A model generated the notes under the pieces. It saw nothing but the letters and a program-made list of their open reading frames with translations. It ran no database searches and was not told the origin of the DNA. From contig CP041667.1 in the NCBI GenBank assembly GCA_007361935.1, positions 434,001 to 498,000 on the forward strand: a stretch of DNA of 64,000 bases. The letters are read 5' to 3'. Both the position numbers and the translations under genes were made by a program. Position 1 is the stretch's first letter, and each line of letters opens with the position of its first letter. Positions 25,485-32,154 of the stretch are shown here, piece by piece. The stretch comes from Lachnospiraceae bacterium KGMB03038. GTDB taxonomy: Bacteria; Bacillota; Clostridia; Lachnospirales; Lachnospiraceae.

Positions 25485-25528
25485 GAACCCGCTGACCTTC
25501 ACCGGCTGCCGGGCTCCTTTTTCTTCCC
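25485..25528 (+). terminator. Rho-independent terminator
   Basis: GGAACCCG and CGGGCTCC form a stem with one mismatch, followed by TTTTTCTT. It is placed just after the second winged-helix gene. Confidence 0.65.
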
Positions 25529-25735
25529 GCTCGACTTATTCTGTCGAGATTTGACGACTATTCTGACTGCGCTCCTATCGCAGACAAACTTCCCCATGAT
25601 TTGACAACGATATAATTTCCTTAGATTCCATAAGTAGGAACCCGTTCTGATTGAACGGCAGCTTTGCAGTCCATTTGAACGAATGACAAATTTAGCCGCC
25701 GTTTCTTTTTAAGGATAGAATAATATAAAATGAGT

Positions 25736-25777
25736 AAAACCAGCAGGGCATAAAAACTTATTAACCCTACTGGTTTT
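25736..25777 (-). terminator. Terminator of the XRE gene
   Basis: AAAACCAGCAGGG and CCCTACTGGTTTT are inverse complements with one wobble; the stem carries A and T runs on its outer ends. It overlaps the last codons of the leftward XRE gene. Confidence 0.75.
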
Positions 25778-26141
25778 ATTCAGAATCTTTGTTTTTTGGA
25801 TTGCTCTGGAGAGCCAGGAGCTGCTCAGCCAGATAGTTCAGTGTGTTTAAAAGAATCTGGCGGCTCTGAGGACTGCAGGACTGGAACTTTCCGATGAAGC
25901 GCTGAATCTTCTCGTCTGTATCAGAAATTTCCGGCTCGAACAGAGTATTGGCGGAGATTCCCAGACGTTTGATGAGTGGATACAGAATTTCATAGGAAGG
26001 GTTCATTTGTCCTTTTTCAATCATCTGGACTGTTTTGATGGCCACATTGGATTGATCGGCCAGTTCCTGTTGCGTCAGACCGCAAGAAATTCTGGCATTC
26101 CGTATGCAGTTGCCCAGATATAGTAACCTGTCTTTAGGCAT
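25776..26141 (-). CDS. XRE-family transcriptional regulator
   Basis: 121 residues. The helix-turn-helix is at 9-65 (LGNCIRNARISCGLTQQELADQSNVAIKTVQMIEKGQMNPSYEILYPLIKRLGI). The C-terminal part (EKIQRFIGKFQSCSPQSRQILLNTLNYLAEQLL) is helical and probably dimerises. Such regulators commonly control excision and transfer genes at the recombinase end of conjugative elements. The upstream DNA contains AAGGTT (26176) facing AACCTT (26189) plus TTGCCGAT and ATGCCGAT boxes, suitable as its own operators. Confidence 0.88.
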   Translation of the reverse strand: MPKDRLLYLGNCIRNARISCGLTQQELADQSNVAIKTVQMIEKGQMNPSYEILYPLIKRLGISANTLFEPEISDTDEKIQRFIGKFQSCSPQSRQILLNTLNYLAEQLLALQSNPKNKDSE

Positions 26142-26167
26142 AATTATTCACCTCACATATATTCTAT

Positions 26168-26240
26168 CTTGCCGATTAAGGTTTTTGCATAACCTTATCG
26201 TGCATATTTGATAGGCAATATTATGCCGATATATAAATGA
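26168..26240. promoter_or_regulatory. Operator-like dyads upstream of the XRE gene
   Basis: AAGGTT and AACCTT lie in inverted orientation around TTTGCAT, extended on both sides by CGAT/ATCG-like bases. A second dyad GGCAATATTATGCC follows. They lie between the leftward XRE gene and the rightward recombinase module, where a regulator could control both. Confidence 0.45.
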
Positions 26241-26335
26241 ATTTATAGCCTTGGTGAAAAGCCAATTAAAAAAAACGGCTTTTCACAGCAGGGCTTATTT
26301 GCGTTTCCCATCTGTGTTCTGCCGTCAGGAGAAAC

Positions 26336-26479
26336 ATGGATGGTTTTGTTTTGAAGAAAAGAAAAAGGGTTGGTCTAGGTGATCAGTTAAAAAAATTTTA
26401 TCTGCAGATGGGCTACCGTACACTCTTCAAAGAGTATTATCATACCTATTTCACTGGTATAAAATTCCATATGGCATAA
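26336..26479 (+). CDS. Small basic hypothetical protein
   Basis: A 47-residue frame beginning MDGFVLKKRKRVGLGDQL and ending GIKFHMA, with AGGAG four bases before the ATG. It is rich in Lys, Arg and Tyr and has no membrane segment. No family was recognised. A terminator-like hairpin at 26491 follows directly, which supports a real transcription unit. Too short to be certain it is translated. Confidence 0.4.
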   Translation: MDGFVLKKRKRVGLGDQLKKFYLQMGYRTLFKEYYHTYFTGIKFHMA

Positions 26480-26490
26480 AGCTAAAAAGC

Positions 26491-26530
26491 AGCGTCAGGA
26501 AGCTCAAAAAACTCCCTGGCGTTATTTTTT
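26491..26530 (+). terminator. Terminator after the small basic protein gene
   Basis: AGCGTCAGG and CCTGGCGTT pair with wobbles, and a six-T run follows after TTA. Confidence 0.6.
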
Positions 26531-26749
26531 GTCGAATTTTGTGGAACTTTCTCCACAAACCTCGAAATCGAGGGCCACCGATCATCAGAGGAAGATTCTG
26601 ATGAAAGGTTTTGGAGAAGTTGGAGAAAAGTTTTTTAAAAAAATTTTCCGCTTTTTCGATTTTTTGTCAGTTTCCCTCCTGTCCTCGCTGTGAAAGGGAG
26701 GATCAGGCGTCTTTTACTACGGCTTTAAGCAGAAGGGAGGTGATCCCTT

Positions 26750-27160
26750 TTGAAATTGAACCGTCAGGAAAAAGAAATCGTGCGGAGAAAATTTTGTGCT
26801 TACTGCATTAAAGTTCTGCATGGTGAGGCACTGAATTATCTTGATGAATTGGAGCGGCAGAGAAAACGGGAAGTGAATTTTTCAGAACTTCTGCAGAAAG
26901 ACCTAGACGCTCTGTATTGCTGTGATGATTATGATATAGCAGATTATTTCACCGTTATGGGCAGGCAGGTTCCAGTCCGTAATGAATGGATATACAAAGC
27001 ACTGAAAAAACTTCCCATAAAAAAACGGGAAATTATTCTGATGCTTTATTTCCTGGATATGACGGAGAAAGAAATCGCTGCCTGCCTGAAATTGGTGCAG
27101 AGTACCGTGCATTATCACAAAGATGATTCTTTAAGACTTATGAGAAAATTGATGGAGTGA
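26750..27160 (+). CDS. Sigma-70-like element regulator
   Basis: 136 residues with a TTG start behind GGGAGGTGATC, an almost perfect anti-16S match. The same bases form a small hairpin (AAGGGA / TCCCTT) that would cover the ribosome binding site. The C-terminal half is a sigma region 4-like helix-turn-helix (ALKKLPIKKREIILMLYFLDMTEKEIAACLKLVQSTVHYHKDDSLRLMRKL). The N-terminal half is charged and lacks an obvious region 2. Such proteins are regular members of Tn916/Tn1549-type elements next to the HTH_16 protein, as here. The stop overlaps the next start. Confidence 0.82.
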   Translation: MKLNRQEKEIVRRKFCAYCIKVLHGEALNYLDELERQRKREVNFSELLQKDLDALYCCDDYDIADYFTVMGRQVPVRNEWIYKALKKLPIKKREIILMLYFLDMTEKEIAACLKLVQSTVHYHKDDSLRLMRKLME

Positions 27161-27408
27161 ATCTACATATGAAATCTAAGAAGCATAGAGAACCGCCGGA
27201 GTTTGAAACCATCCAGGCGGCTATCGAAGGTGACGCCGAAGCAATCAATCAGGTGCTTTCCTATTTTCAGTCATTTATCAAGAGTGAGTGTAAGAGAGAA
27301 TACAAGGATGATTTTGGGAGAGTTCACTATGTGACGGATGAATATATGAAAAGGCGGATGGAGACAAAGCTGATTACAAAAATTCTGGATTTTAAGATCC
27401 GGCTATAA
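27157..27408 (+). CDS. HTH_16-type conjugative-element protein
   Basis: 83 residues from the GTG at 27157, or 79 from the ATG at 27169. FETIQAAIEGDAEAINQVLSYFQSFIKSEC is the HTH_16 pattern of small proteins found next to sigma-like genes in Tn916-family elements; FGRVHYVTDEYMKRRMETKLITKILDFKI is the usual ending. It overlaps the sigma-like gene by 4 bases. Exact role is unknown, but it is probably regulatory. Confidence 0.82.
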   Translation: MNLHMKSKKHREPPEFETIQAAIEGDAEAINQVLSYFQSFIKSECKREYKDDFGRVHYVTDEYMKRRMETKLITKILDFKIRL

Positions 27409-27774
27409 GCTAAGGACAGGAATATTCCCTTTCTATTTCTGATCCTGAACGTACTGTACCTTGAAAACTGAATATTTTATCCTGCAGGACGTAAGGAAAC
27501 AGTGGAGCCGGGCGGCAGATACGCCAGGATGATTCAGCATCAATTTTCACTTTGCGACATCGTGACGTAAAGTTTAGGTTTATATACAAATAGGGAATTT
27601 GAAGATGGATAGGAGCGAAGAAATATCATGCTGCGGGCAGAGTGTGGGAACTTTGTGGCGAGGATACTTCCGGAGAGGCTACTCCGGTCTGAAAAGATGG
27701 TGAGATACCAATGAGGCTGTTCCCCCGACAGCCACCTGCAGGATTCTTTTGCAGTGATGAAAGGGGAGAATGAA
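27409..27774 (+). ncRNA. Structured leader region before the recombinase module
   Basis: 366 bases without a convincing gene but with successive hairpin-forming pairs. CCGGAG and CTCCGG flank AGGCTA (about 27673-27690), GGCTGT pairs with ACAGCC (about 27714-27733), and CTGCA pairs with TGCAG (about 27736-27754). A G-rich stretch GCCGGGCGGC lies near 27508 and ACCTTGAAAACTGAAT near 27459. This suggests a transcribed, folded leader of the SHOCT/recombinase operon or a site for element DNA processing. It matches no RNA class that I can name. Confidence 0.4.
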
Positions 27775-27924
27775 ATGGATACAAAAAAGTTACTGCGATA
27801 TACAATGCAGTTGGCTATGTTAAAACAGCTTTTAACAAAGAAATTGATTGATGAAAATGAGTATTCTTTGATACAGAAAAGATTGATGAAAGATTATGGT
27901 ATCGTTTCCAATATTACCGCTTGA
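27775..27924 (+). CDS. SHOCT-like small protein
   Basis: 49 residues (MDTKKLLRYTMQLAMLKQL, then LTKKLIDENEYSLIQKRLMKDY) with AAGGGGAG seven bases before the ATG. The segment LLTKKLIDENEYSLIQKRL fits the SHOCT pattern, a short helical oligomerisation motif. Small SHOCT proteins are often found directly before the large serine recombinase in elements of this kind, as here. It ends 67 bases before the recombinase start. Confidence 0.7.
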   Translation: MDTKKLLRYTMQLAMLKQLLTKKLIDENEYSLIQKRLMKDYGIVSNITA

Positions 27925-27991
27925 CGAATCATTTGTGTCAACATATAATAAAATTAACACTATGATAGGGATACAAATTAGGGAGCGGAAA

Positions 27992-29821
27992 ATGGAAATA
28001 GAATTGATTAAGGCAAATGACTTTTCCAAAGGTTCTGCCGGAAAACGTGTTGAGCGATTGAGAGTTGCCGCTTATTGTCGTGTGAGTACGGACGATGAGG
28101 ATCAAACTAAAAGTTATAATTCTATGGTGAGATATTATACGGATCTCATTCAAAATAACAATGAGTGGGTTTTTGCAGGCATTTATGCTGATAAAGCTAT
28201 TACAGGAACTAAAACGGATAAGAGAAACGAATTTCAAAGGCTGATCCAGGATTGTATGGACGGGAAGATTGATCTAATCATCGCAAAAAGTATCCCACGT
28301 TTTGCCAGAAATACGCTGGATACTTTAAAATATGTTCGCATGCTGAAAGAGAGAAATATCGCAATTTATTTTGAAGTAGAAAAAATCAATACCATAAAAG
28401 ACGGCGAATTTCTTATGACAATTTTAAGTTCTGTGGCGCAGCAGGAGGTTGAAAATACTTCTGCCTATGTGAAAAAAGGATTAAAGATGAAAATGAAACG
28501 TGGGGAACTTGTTGGTTTTCAGGGTTGTACTGGATATGATTATGATGTGGCAACAAAATCAATTTCTATTAACGAAGAAGGGGCAGAAGTTGTTCGTTAT
28601 ATATTTGAGCGGTATGTAGCGGGAGCCGGAAGCACTATGATTGCCAGAGAACTAAATGAACAAGGGATAATGACGATTAAAGGAAATCTTTGGGTGCCAT
28701 CTAGTGTCATGGGAATTATAAATAACGAAAAGTATAAGGGCGACATTTTACAGGGAAAGACATTTACGGCTGATCCGATCTCAAAAAGGCGGTTGCAAAA
28801 TTTGGGGGAAGAAGATCGGTATTATATACATGATCATCACAAACCGATTATTTCAGAAGAAATGTTTGCCAGAGCGCAGGAAATCAGAAGGCGCAGAAAC
28901 GTAAACCGCAAGCATGGCGTTACACCTGGAAAAAGAGAAAAATTCAGTCGTCAGTATGCGTTTAGCTGTTTGCTGGAATGTGGATTTTGTGGAGCCAATC
29001 TTTCACGCAGACGTTGGCACAGCAATTCAAAGTATAAAAAAACAATATGGCAGTGCGTGAAAGCTACGAAAAAAGGTAAGCGTTTTTGTCCGGATAGTAA
29101 AGGAATCCCAGAGCAGGTAATAGAGGAAGCCTTTGTGGAGTCATACCGGATGCTTTGCAGAGACAATAAGGATGTATTGGAAGAATTTTTGAAGCGTACT
29201 GAAAAAGCTCTTGGAGAAAATTCTGCAAAGGATCAGTTGAACAAGCTTCAAAAAAAGATTGATAATCTTTCATATAAGAGAAAAAAGCTGTTGGATAATT
29301 ATTTGAGCGGCATTGTGGAGCAGGATATTTATGAAGAAACAGACGTAAGTCTCAAAACAGATTTAAGTAATACAAAAGCTAAGCTGGAGTATTTCCAACA
29401 GCAGGCAGATGAAGAAAGTTCGCTGCAAAGGAGAATTACAGATTTTAAGAAAGCACTGTCTCAAAATGAGGTGCTGGAGGAATTTGACAGAGGTATCTTT
29501 GAGAGTATAATTGAAAAGGTAATCGTTGGCGGTTACGATGAAAATGGAGAAAAAGATCCCTATAAAATCACTTTCATATATAAAACAGGATTTACAAACG
29601 GAATTGGAAATGCAAAGAAGCGTTTTGGAAAGTCCGTTGGTGTCGGGGACAAAGCGAAAAAAATGTGTTCCGATGTCAGTGACAAGGTGAAGGATGTGTA
29701 TTCCAATATTAGTGACAACACATGTCGAGACGGTTGTTCTGCTGTCCGCTGTATCTTATTGAAAATTGAATTGCTGAGATCGGGAATTCATTCCAATAAG
29801 GAGGAGGTTTTATGGCTATAA
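27992..29821 (+). CDS. Large serine recombinase (TnpX/TndX-like integrase)
   Basis: 609 residues from the ATG at 27992 (GGGAGCGGAAA upstream); the longer open frame from 27896 has no ribosome binding site. The resolvase domain has catalytic S32 in AAYCRVSTD and the arginine motif SIPRFARNTLD. The recombinase domain follows at ~185-300 (GCTGYDYD, GIINNEKYKGDILQGKTF), then a zinc ribbon (CGFCGANLSRRRW, WQCVKATKKGKRFC) and a coiled coil (DQLNKLQKKIDNLSYKRKKLLDNYL). It would excise and integrate the element at a short core site, usually with a GA or GG dinucleotide. The final ~50 residues form an unusual extension that runs into the next gene. Confidence 0.93.
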   Translation: MEIELIKANDFSKGSAGKRVERLRVAAYCRVSTDDEDQTKSYNSMVRYYTDLIQNNNEWVFAGIYADKAITGTKTDKRNEFQRLIQDCMDGKIDLIIAKSIPRFARNTLDTLKYVRMLKERNIAIYFEVEKINTIKDGEFLMTILSSVAQQEVENTSAYVKKGLKMKMKRGELVGFQGCTGYDYDVATKSISINEEGAEVVRYIFERYVAGAGSTMIARELNEQGIMTIKGNLWVPSSVMGIINNEKYKGDILQGKTFTADPISKRRLQNLGEEDRYYIHDHHKPIISEEMFARAQEIRRRRNVNRKHGVTPGKREKFSRQYAFSCLLECGFCGANLSRRRWHSNSKYKKTIWQCVKATKKGKRFCPDSKGIPEQVIEEAFVESYRMLCRDNKDVLEEFLKRTEKALGENSAKDQLNKLQKKIDNLSYKRKKLLDNYLSGIVEQDIYEETDVSLKTDLSNTKAKLEYFQQQADEESSLQRRITDFKKALSQNEVLEEFDRGIFESIIEKVIVGGYDENGEKDPYKITFIYKTGFTNGIGNAKKRFGKSVGVGDKAKKMCSDVSDKVKDVYSNISDNTCRDGCSAVRCILLKIELLRSGIHSNKEEVLWL

Positions 29822-30384
29822 TTGATGGAAATAAGGCGATTCAAGATATTCTCATTAGGAGCCTTGAATTGGATACATATGAGTATATTATGAATCAGGC
29901 ATATAAAGCCAATATTGCGCGGGACAATGATTTTCAGAAAAAGTTTAACCATTTTTATAGAATCAGAAGAGGCAGTAAATGGAGAGAAAAATACTACGAA
30001 ATTTTTGAGAATAACAAAACAAATAAGGATGAGGTGACATTTGAAAATATTCTTTGTAATATTTACGTTTTTACGGATAAAACAGAAGCATCTTTTGCCA
30101 GTAAAATGTTAGCCACAATAAATCCAGAAAAGCCGATATGGGATAGCAGGGTACTTTCCTTTTTAAATCTTAAACCAAAAGGAAAAAATGTAAGTGAATT
30201 ACAGGACTCTATGATAGAGATTTATGCACAAATTGAAGAATGGTATCGTGTATATTTGGCGACAGATGAGGCCAGGGAGAATATTAGCCTTTTTGATAGA
30301 TTATTTCCACAATATAGTTGGATAAGTGATGTCAAGAAAATCGAGTACTTAATTTGGGGATTAAAAAAGCAGGAGATACTGTAA
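29812..30384 (+). CDS. Hypothetical protein downstream of the recombinase
   Basis: 190 residues; GGAGGAGG lies four bases before the ATG and the start overlaps the recombinase end by 10 bases, so the two are coupled. No family was recognised with confidence. The central part (FASKMLATINPEKPIWDSRVLSFLNL) faintly recalls the substrate-pocket region of HhH-GPD base-excision glycosylases, but a helix-hairpin-helix is not evident. The rest is charged and helical with many Tyr and Lys. It may be a cargo gene at the element end or part of a recombination or defence function. Confidence 0.7.
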   Translation: MAIIDGNKAIQDILIRSLELDTYEYIMNQAYKANIARDNDFQKKFNHFYRIRRGSKWREKYYEIFENNKTNKDEVTFENILCNIYVFTDKTEASFASKMLATINPEKPIWDSRVLSFLNLKPKGKNVSELQDSMIEIYAQIEEWYRVYLATDEARENISLFDRLFPQYSWISDVKKIEYLIWGLKKQEIL

Positions 30385-30687
30385 ATAGTTTCCGTATAGC
30401 ATCGGTTAGAGATAATCGGTGCTTTTTCACGCCCGAATCAATCCGGCCTTTCTGCGTTCTTTTAACGGAGATGAGACATGGTTCCGTTTTTATTAATTTT
30501 GGCGCGAAAAGTGTTGGTTTTTTTCGGCAGGGATTTTGCATGGCATTGATTTAGAGATAGAGCATAAAGAAGTTTGCGGGGGATTATCGTCTGGGAGAAT
30601 TAGATTTATAAAAAATTATTTTTATTAAAACTTTTCTGCAGCTGCCCTTGTCTAAGCTATAGAAATAAAAAAAGAAAGGAATAGAGT
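30385..30687. other. Probable right junction of the element
   Basis: No gene. A terminator (AGCATCG / CGGTGCT then TTTTT, 30397-30427) closes the recombinase operon. Style changes here from AT-rich mobile DNA to the more GC-balanced chromosomal genes, so the right attachment site probably lies in this stretch. The exact core cannot be fixed without the left end. Confidence 0.45.
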
Positions 30688-31506
30688 ATGGAACCACAAA
30701 GAATACACAATGAAAGTAAAAAGGGGAAAATCAAAGACTGGATCGCAAAACATTCCGCAGGTGTGGCGCTTGCGGCCGCGCTGATTGCATTAGGCAGGGC
30801 GGTGGGAATCGGCAATTTATTTGCGGCGCCGGGATCGTGGAAGGATCTGACGGCAGATACAGGACTTTCGATGATGCTCTCCTCCCATGATTTTATAGCG
30901 CTGTTTTTAGCCGTATTGGCGGTCGTGCTGGGCAGAAGGGCAATGAAAAGGCAGGAAGGACCAAAGAAAAAAGGGAGGGGAGGATTTGTGATCGGCATTG
31001 TCTGCATTGTCATTTTGGTGACACCCATCGGAGATGCCCTTTCTTTAATGACCAGCACATTTCCAGTGTGGATCAGGACCGCCTATTACGGAATGACCGG
31101 ACAGGAAGACAAGCTGGAAGAATTAAACCAGATTGCGAACGATGGAGGGAAAACAATACCGTTAAAAGAGGGGGAATATCTGTTGGATGCGCATTTGAAT
31201 AAAGCAACAAATCCTGCCTCTGGAACAGAGATGAATGTAACGGGAACTCTGACAAACCAGACGGAGCAAGAGTGGGAGTCGGTTACCATTTCTTTGATCG
31301 TGGTGGATGCGCAAGGTAATCCAAAGAAAGTCCAGTCCTATGATGAGGTTCCCATATTGGAAGCGGTGATCCCTTCGCTTTCGCCAGGAGAAACAGCAGA
31401 ATTTGAGACGGAAAACTATCCGGGGATACTGGAATCGGATTATGAAAATCTGACGGATTTTCAGATCGTAGATATCAGTTATTTTGAGCCGGTAGAAAAT
31501 AATTAG
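30688..31506 (+). CDS. Membrane protein with FxLYD-like domain
   Basis: 272 residues with AAAGAAAGGAATAGAGT before the ATG. Three membrane segments (~27-47, 66-84, 98-120) precede an outer domain from ~150. That domain has an immunoglobulin-like beta pattern (GTEMNVTGTLTNQTEQEWESVTISLIVVDAQGN, SLSPGETAEFET, FQIVDISYFE), like FxLYD domains of Gram-positive surface proteins. Its ligand is unknown. It is followed within 16 bases by a lipoprotein gene, suggesting a shared envelope role. Confidence 0.75.
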   Translation: MEPQRIHNESKKGKIKDWIAKHSAGVALAAALIALGRAVGIGNLFAAPGSWKDLTADTGLSMMLSSHDFIALFLAVLAVVLGRRAMKRQEGPKKKGRGGFVIGIVCIVILVTPIGDALSLMTSTFPVWIRTAYYGMTGQEDKLEELNQIANDGGKTIPLKEGEYLLDAHLNKATNPASGTEMNVTGTLTNQTEQEWESVTISLIVVDAQGNPKKVQSYDEVPILEAVIPSLSPGETAEFETENYPGILESDYENLTDFQIVDISYFEPVENN

Positions 31507-31522
31507 AAAAGGAGAAAAGAAA

Positions 31523-31879
31523 ATGAAACGAAGAAAAATGTTAAAAGGTCTGTTTGTATGTATGATGGTAATGGTTGTTGCGGGAGCTTTATGTGCCTGC
31601 GGAGGAAATGAGTGGGTTGGAACATATGGAGGAACTTCTGCAACTGGAAACAAAGTAGAGATCACAGTGAATGAAGATGGAACTGTGGAATATAACGAGA
31701 ATGGAGATATAGAAGAAGGGACCTGGAACGAAAATGAAAACAGCATCGAGCTTGATTTTGACGGCGCGGTTTCTTCCACCTGTGAGCCGCTGATCGTGAC
31801 CATGTCCTCTGACGAAAGTACGATCACTGTGGAGTCGGACAGCAGTAATTGGAATGCGGATATTTACCAAAGGCGCTAG
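31523..31879 (+). CDS. Small lipoprotein
   Basis: 118 residues with AAAAGGAGAAAAGAAA upstream. The signal peptide (KRRKMLKGLFVCMMVMVVAGA) ends in the lipobox LCAC with lipidated C26. The mature part is acidic and beta-rich (EWVGTYGG, NKVEITVNEDGTVEYNENG, GTWNENENSIELDFDG, ESTITVES), resembling small lipocalin-like repeats of clostridial lipoproteins. Function unknown. It lies between the membrane protein and a small cytosolic protein. Confidence 0.8.
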   Translation: MKRRKMLKGLFVCMMVMVVAGALCACGGNEWVGTYGGTSATGNKVEITVNEDGTVEYNENGDIEEGTWNENENSIELDFDGAVSSTCEPLIVTMSSDESTITVESDSSNWNADIYQRR

Positions 31880-31893
31880 GGGAGCAGAAAGGG

Positions 31894-32052
31894 GTGAAAA
31901 AACTGAAGAATATTAATGTGATCCACTGGTTTGTCTGTCTGGTCAGAAAGGATATGGATGAGTATGTGGAAAATAAAGATAAGAAACGCGGTTTGTATCG
32001 TTCTCTGAGAAAAAAGTTGAATCTTCTGCGTTTGGGAGAAGAGGATGATTGA
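31894..32052 (+). CDS. Small basic hypothetical protein
   Basis: 52 residues from a GTG at 31894 behind GGGAGCAGAAAGGG. The sequence starts VKKLKNINVIHWFVCLVRKDMDEYV and ends KLNLLRLGEEDD; it could form an amphipathic helix with a charged tail. It begins 15 bases after the lipoprotein stop, so it probably belongs to that operon. No family recognised. The extended open frame to 31849 lies inside the lipoprotein gene and is rejected. Confidence 0.55.
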   Translation: MKKLKNINVIHWFVCLVRKDMDEYVENKDKKRGLYRSLRKKLNLLRLGEEDD

Positions 32053-32154
32053 CGATATATTATATTTTAACTATAATCTTTGTGGGAATTTACAATTTTT
32101 ACAGGTTTAGAATTTTCCTGTTTCAATAATAGAAGAGAAAAAGGAGGAAGAAAC

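Noticed and set aside
27455..27475. ACCTTGAAAACTGAAT resembling the end of a 16S-23S spacer
   Set aside because: No rRNA sequence lies on either side; the short likeness is not enough for an rRNA call.
27409..27774. Group II intron or known riboswitch
   Set aside because: No domain V-like hairpin, no reverse transcriptase gene and no recognisable aptamer core.
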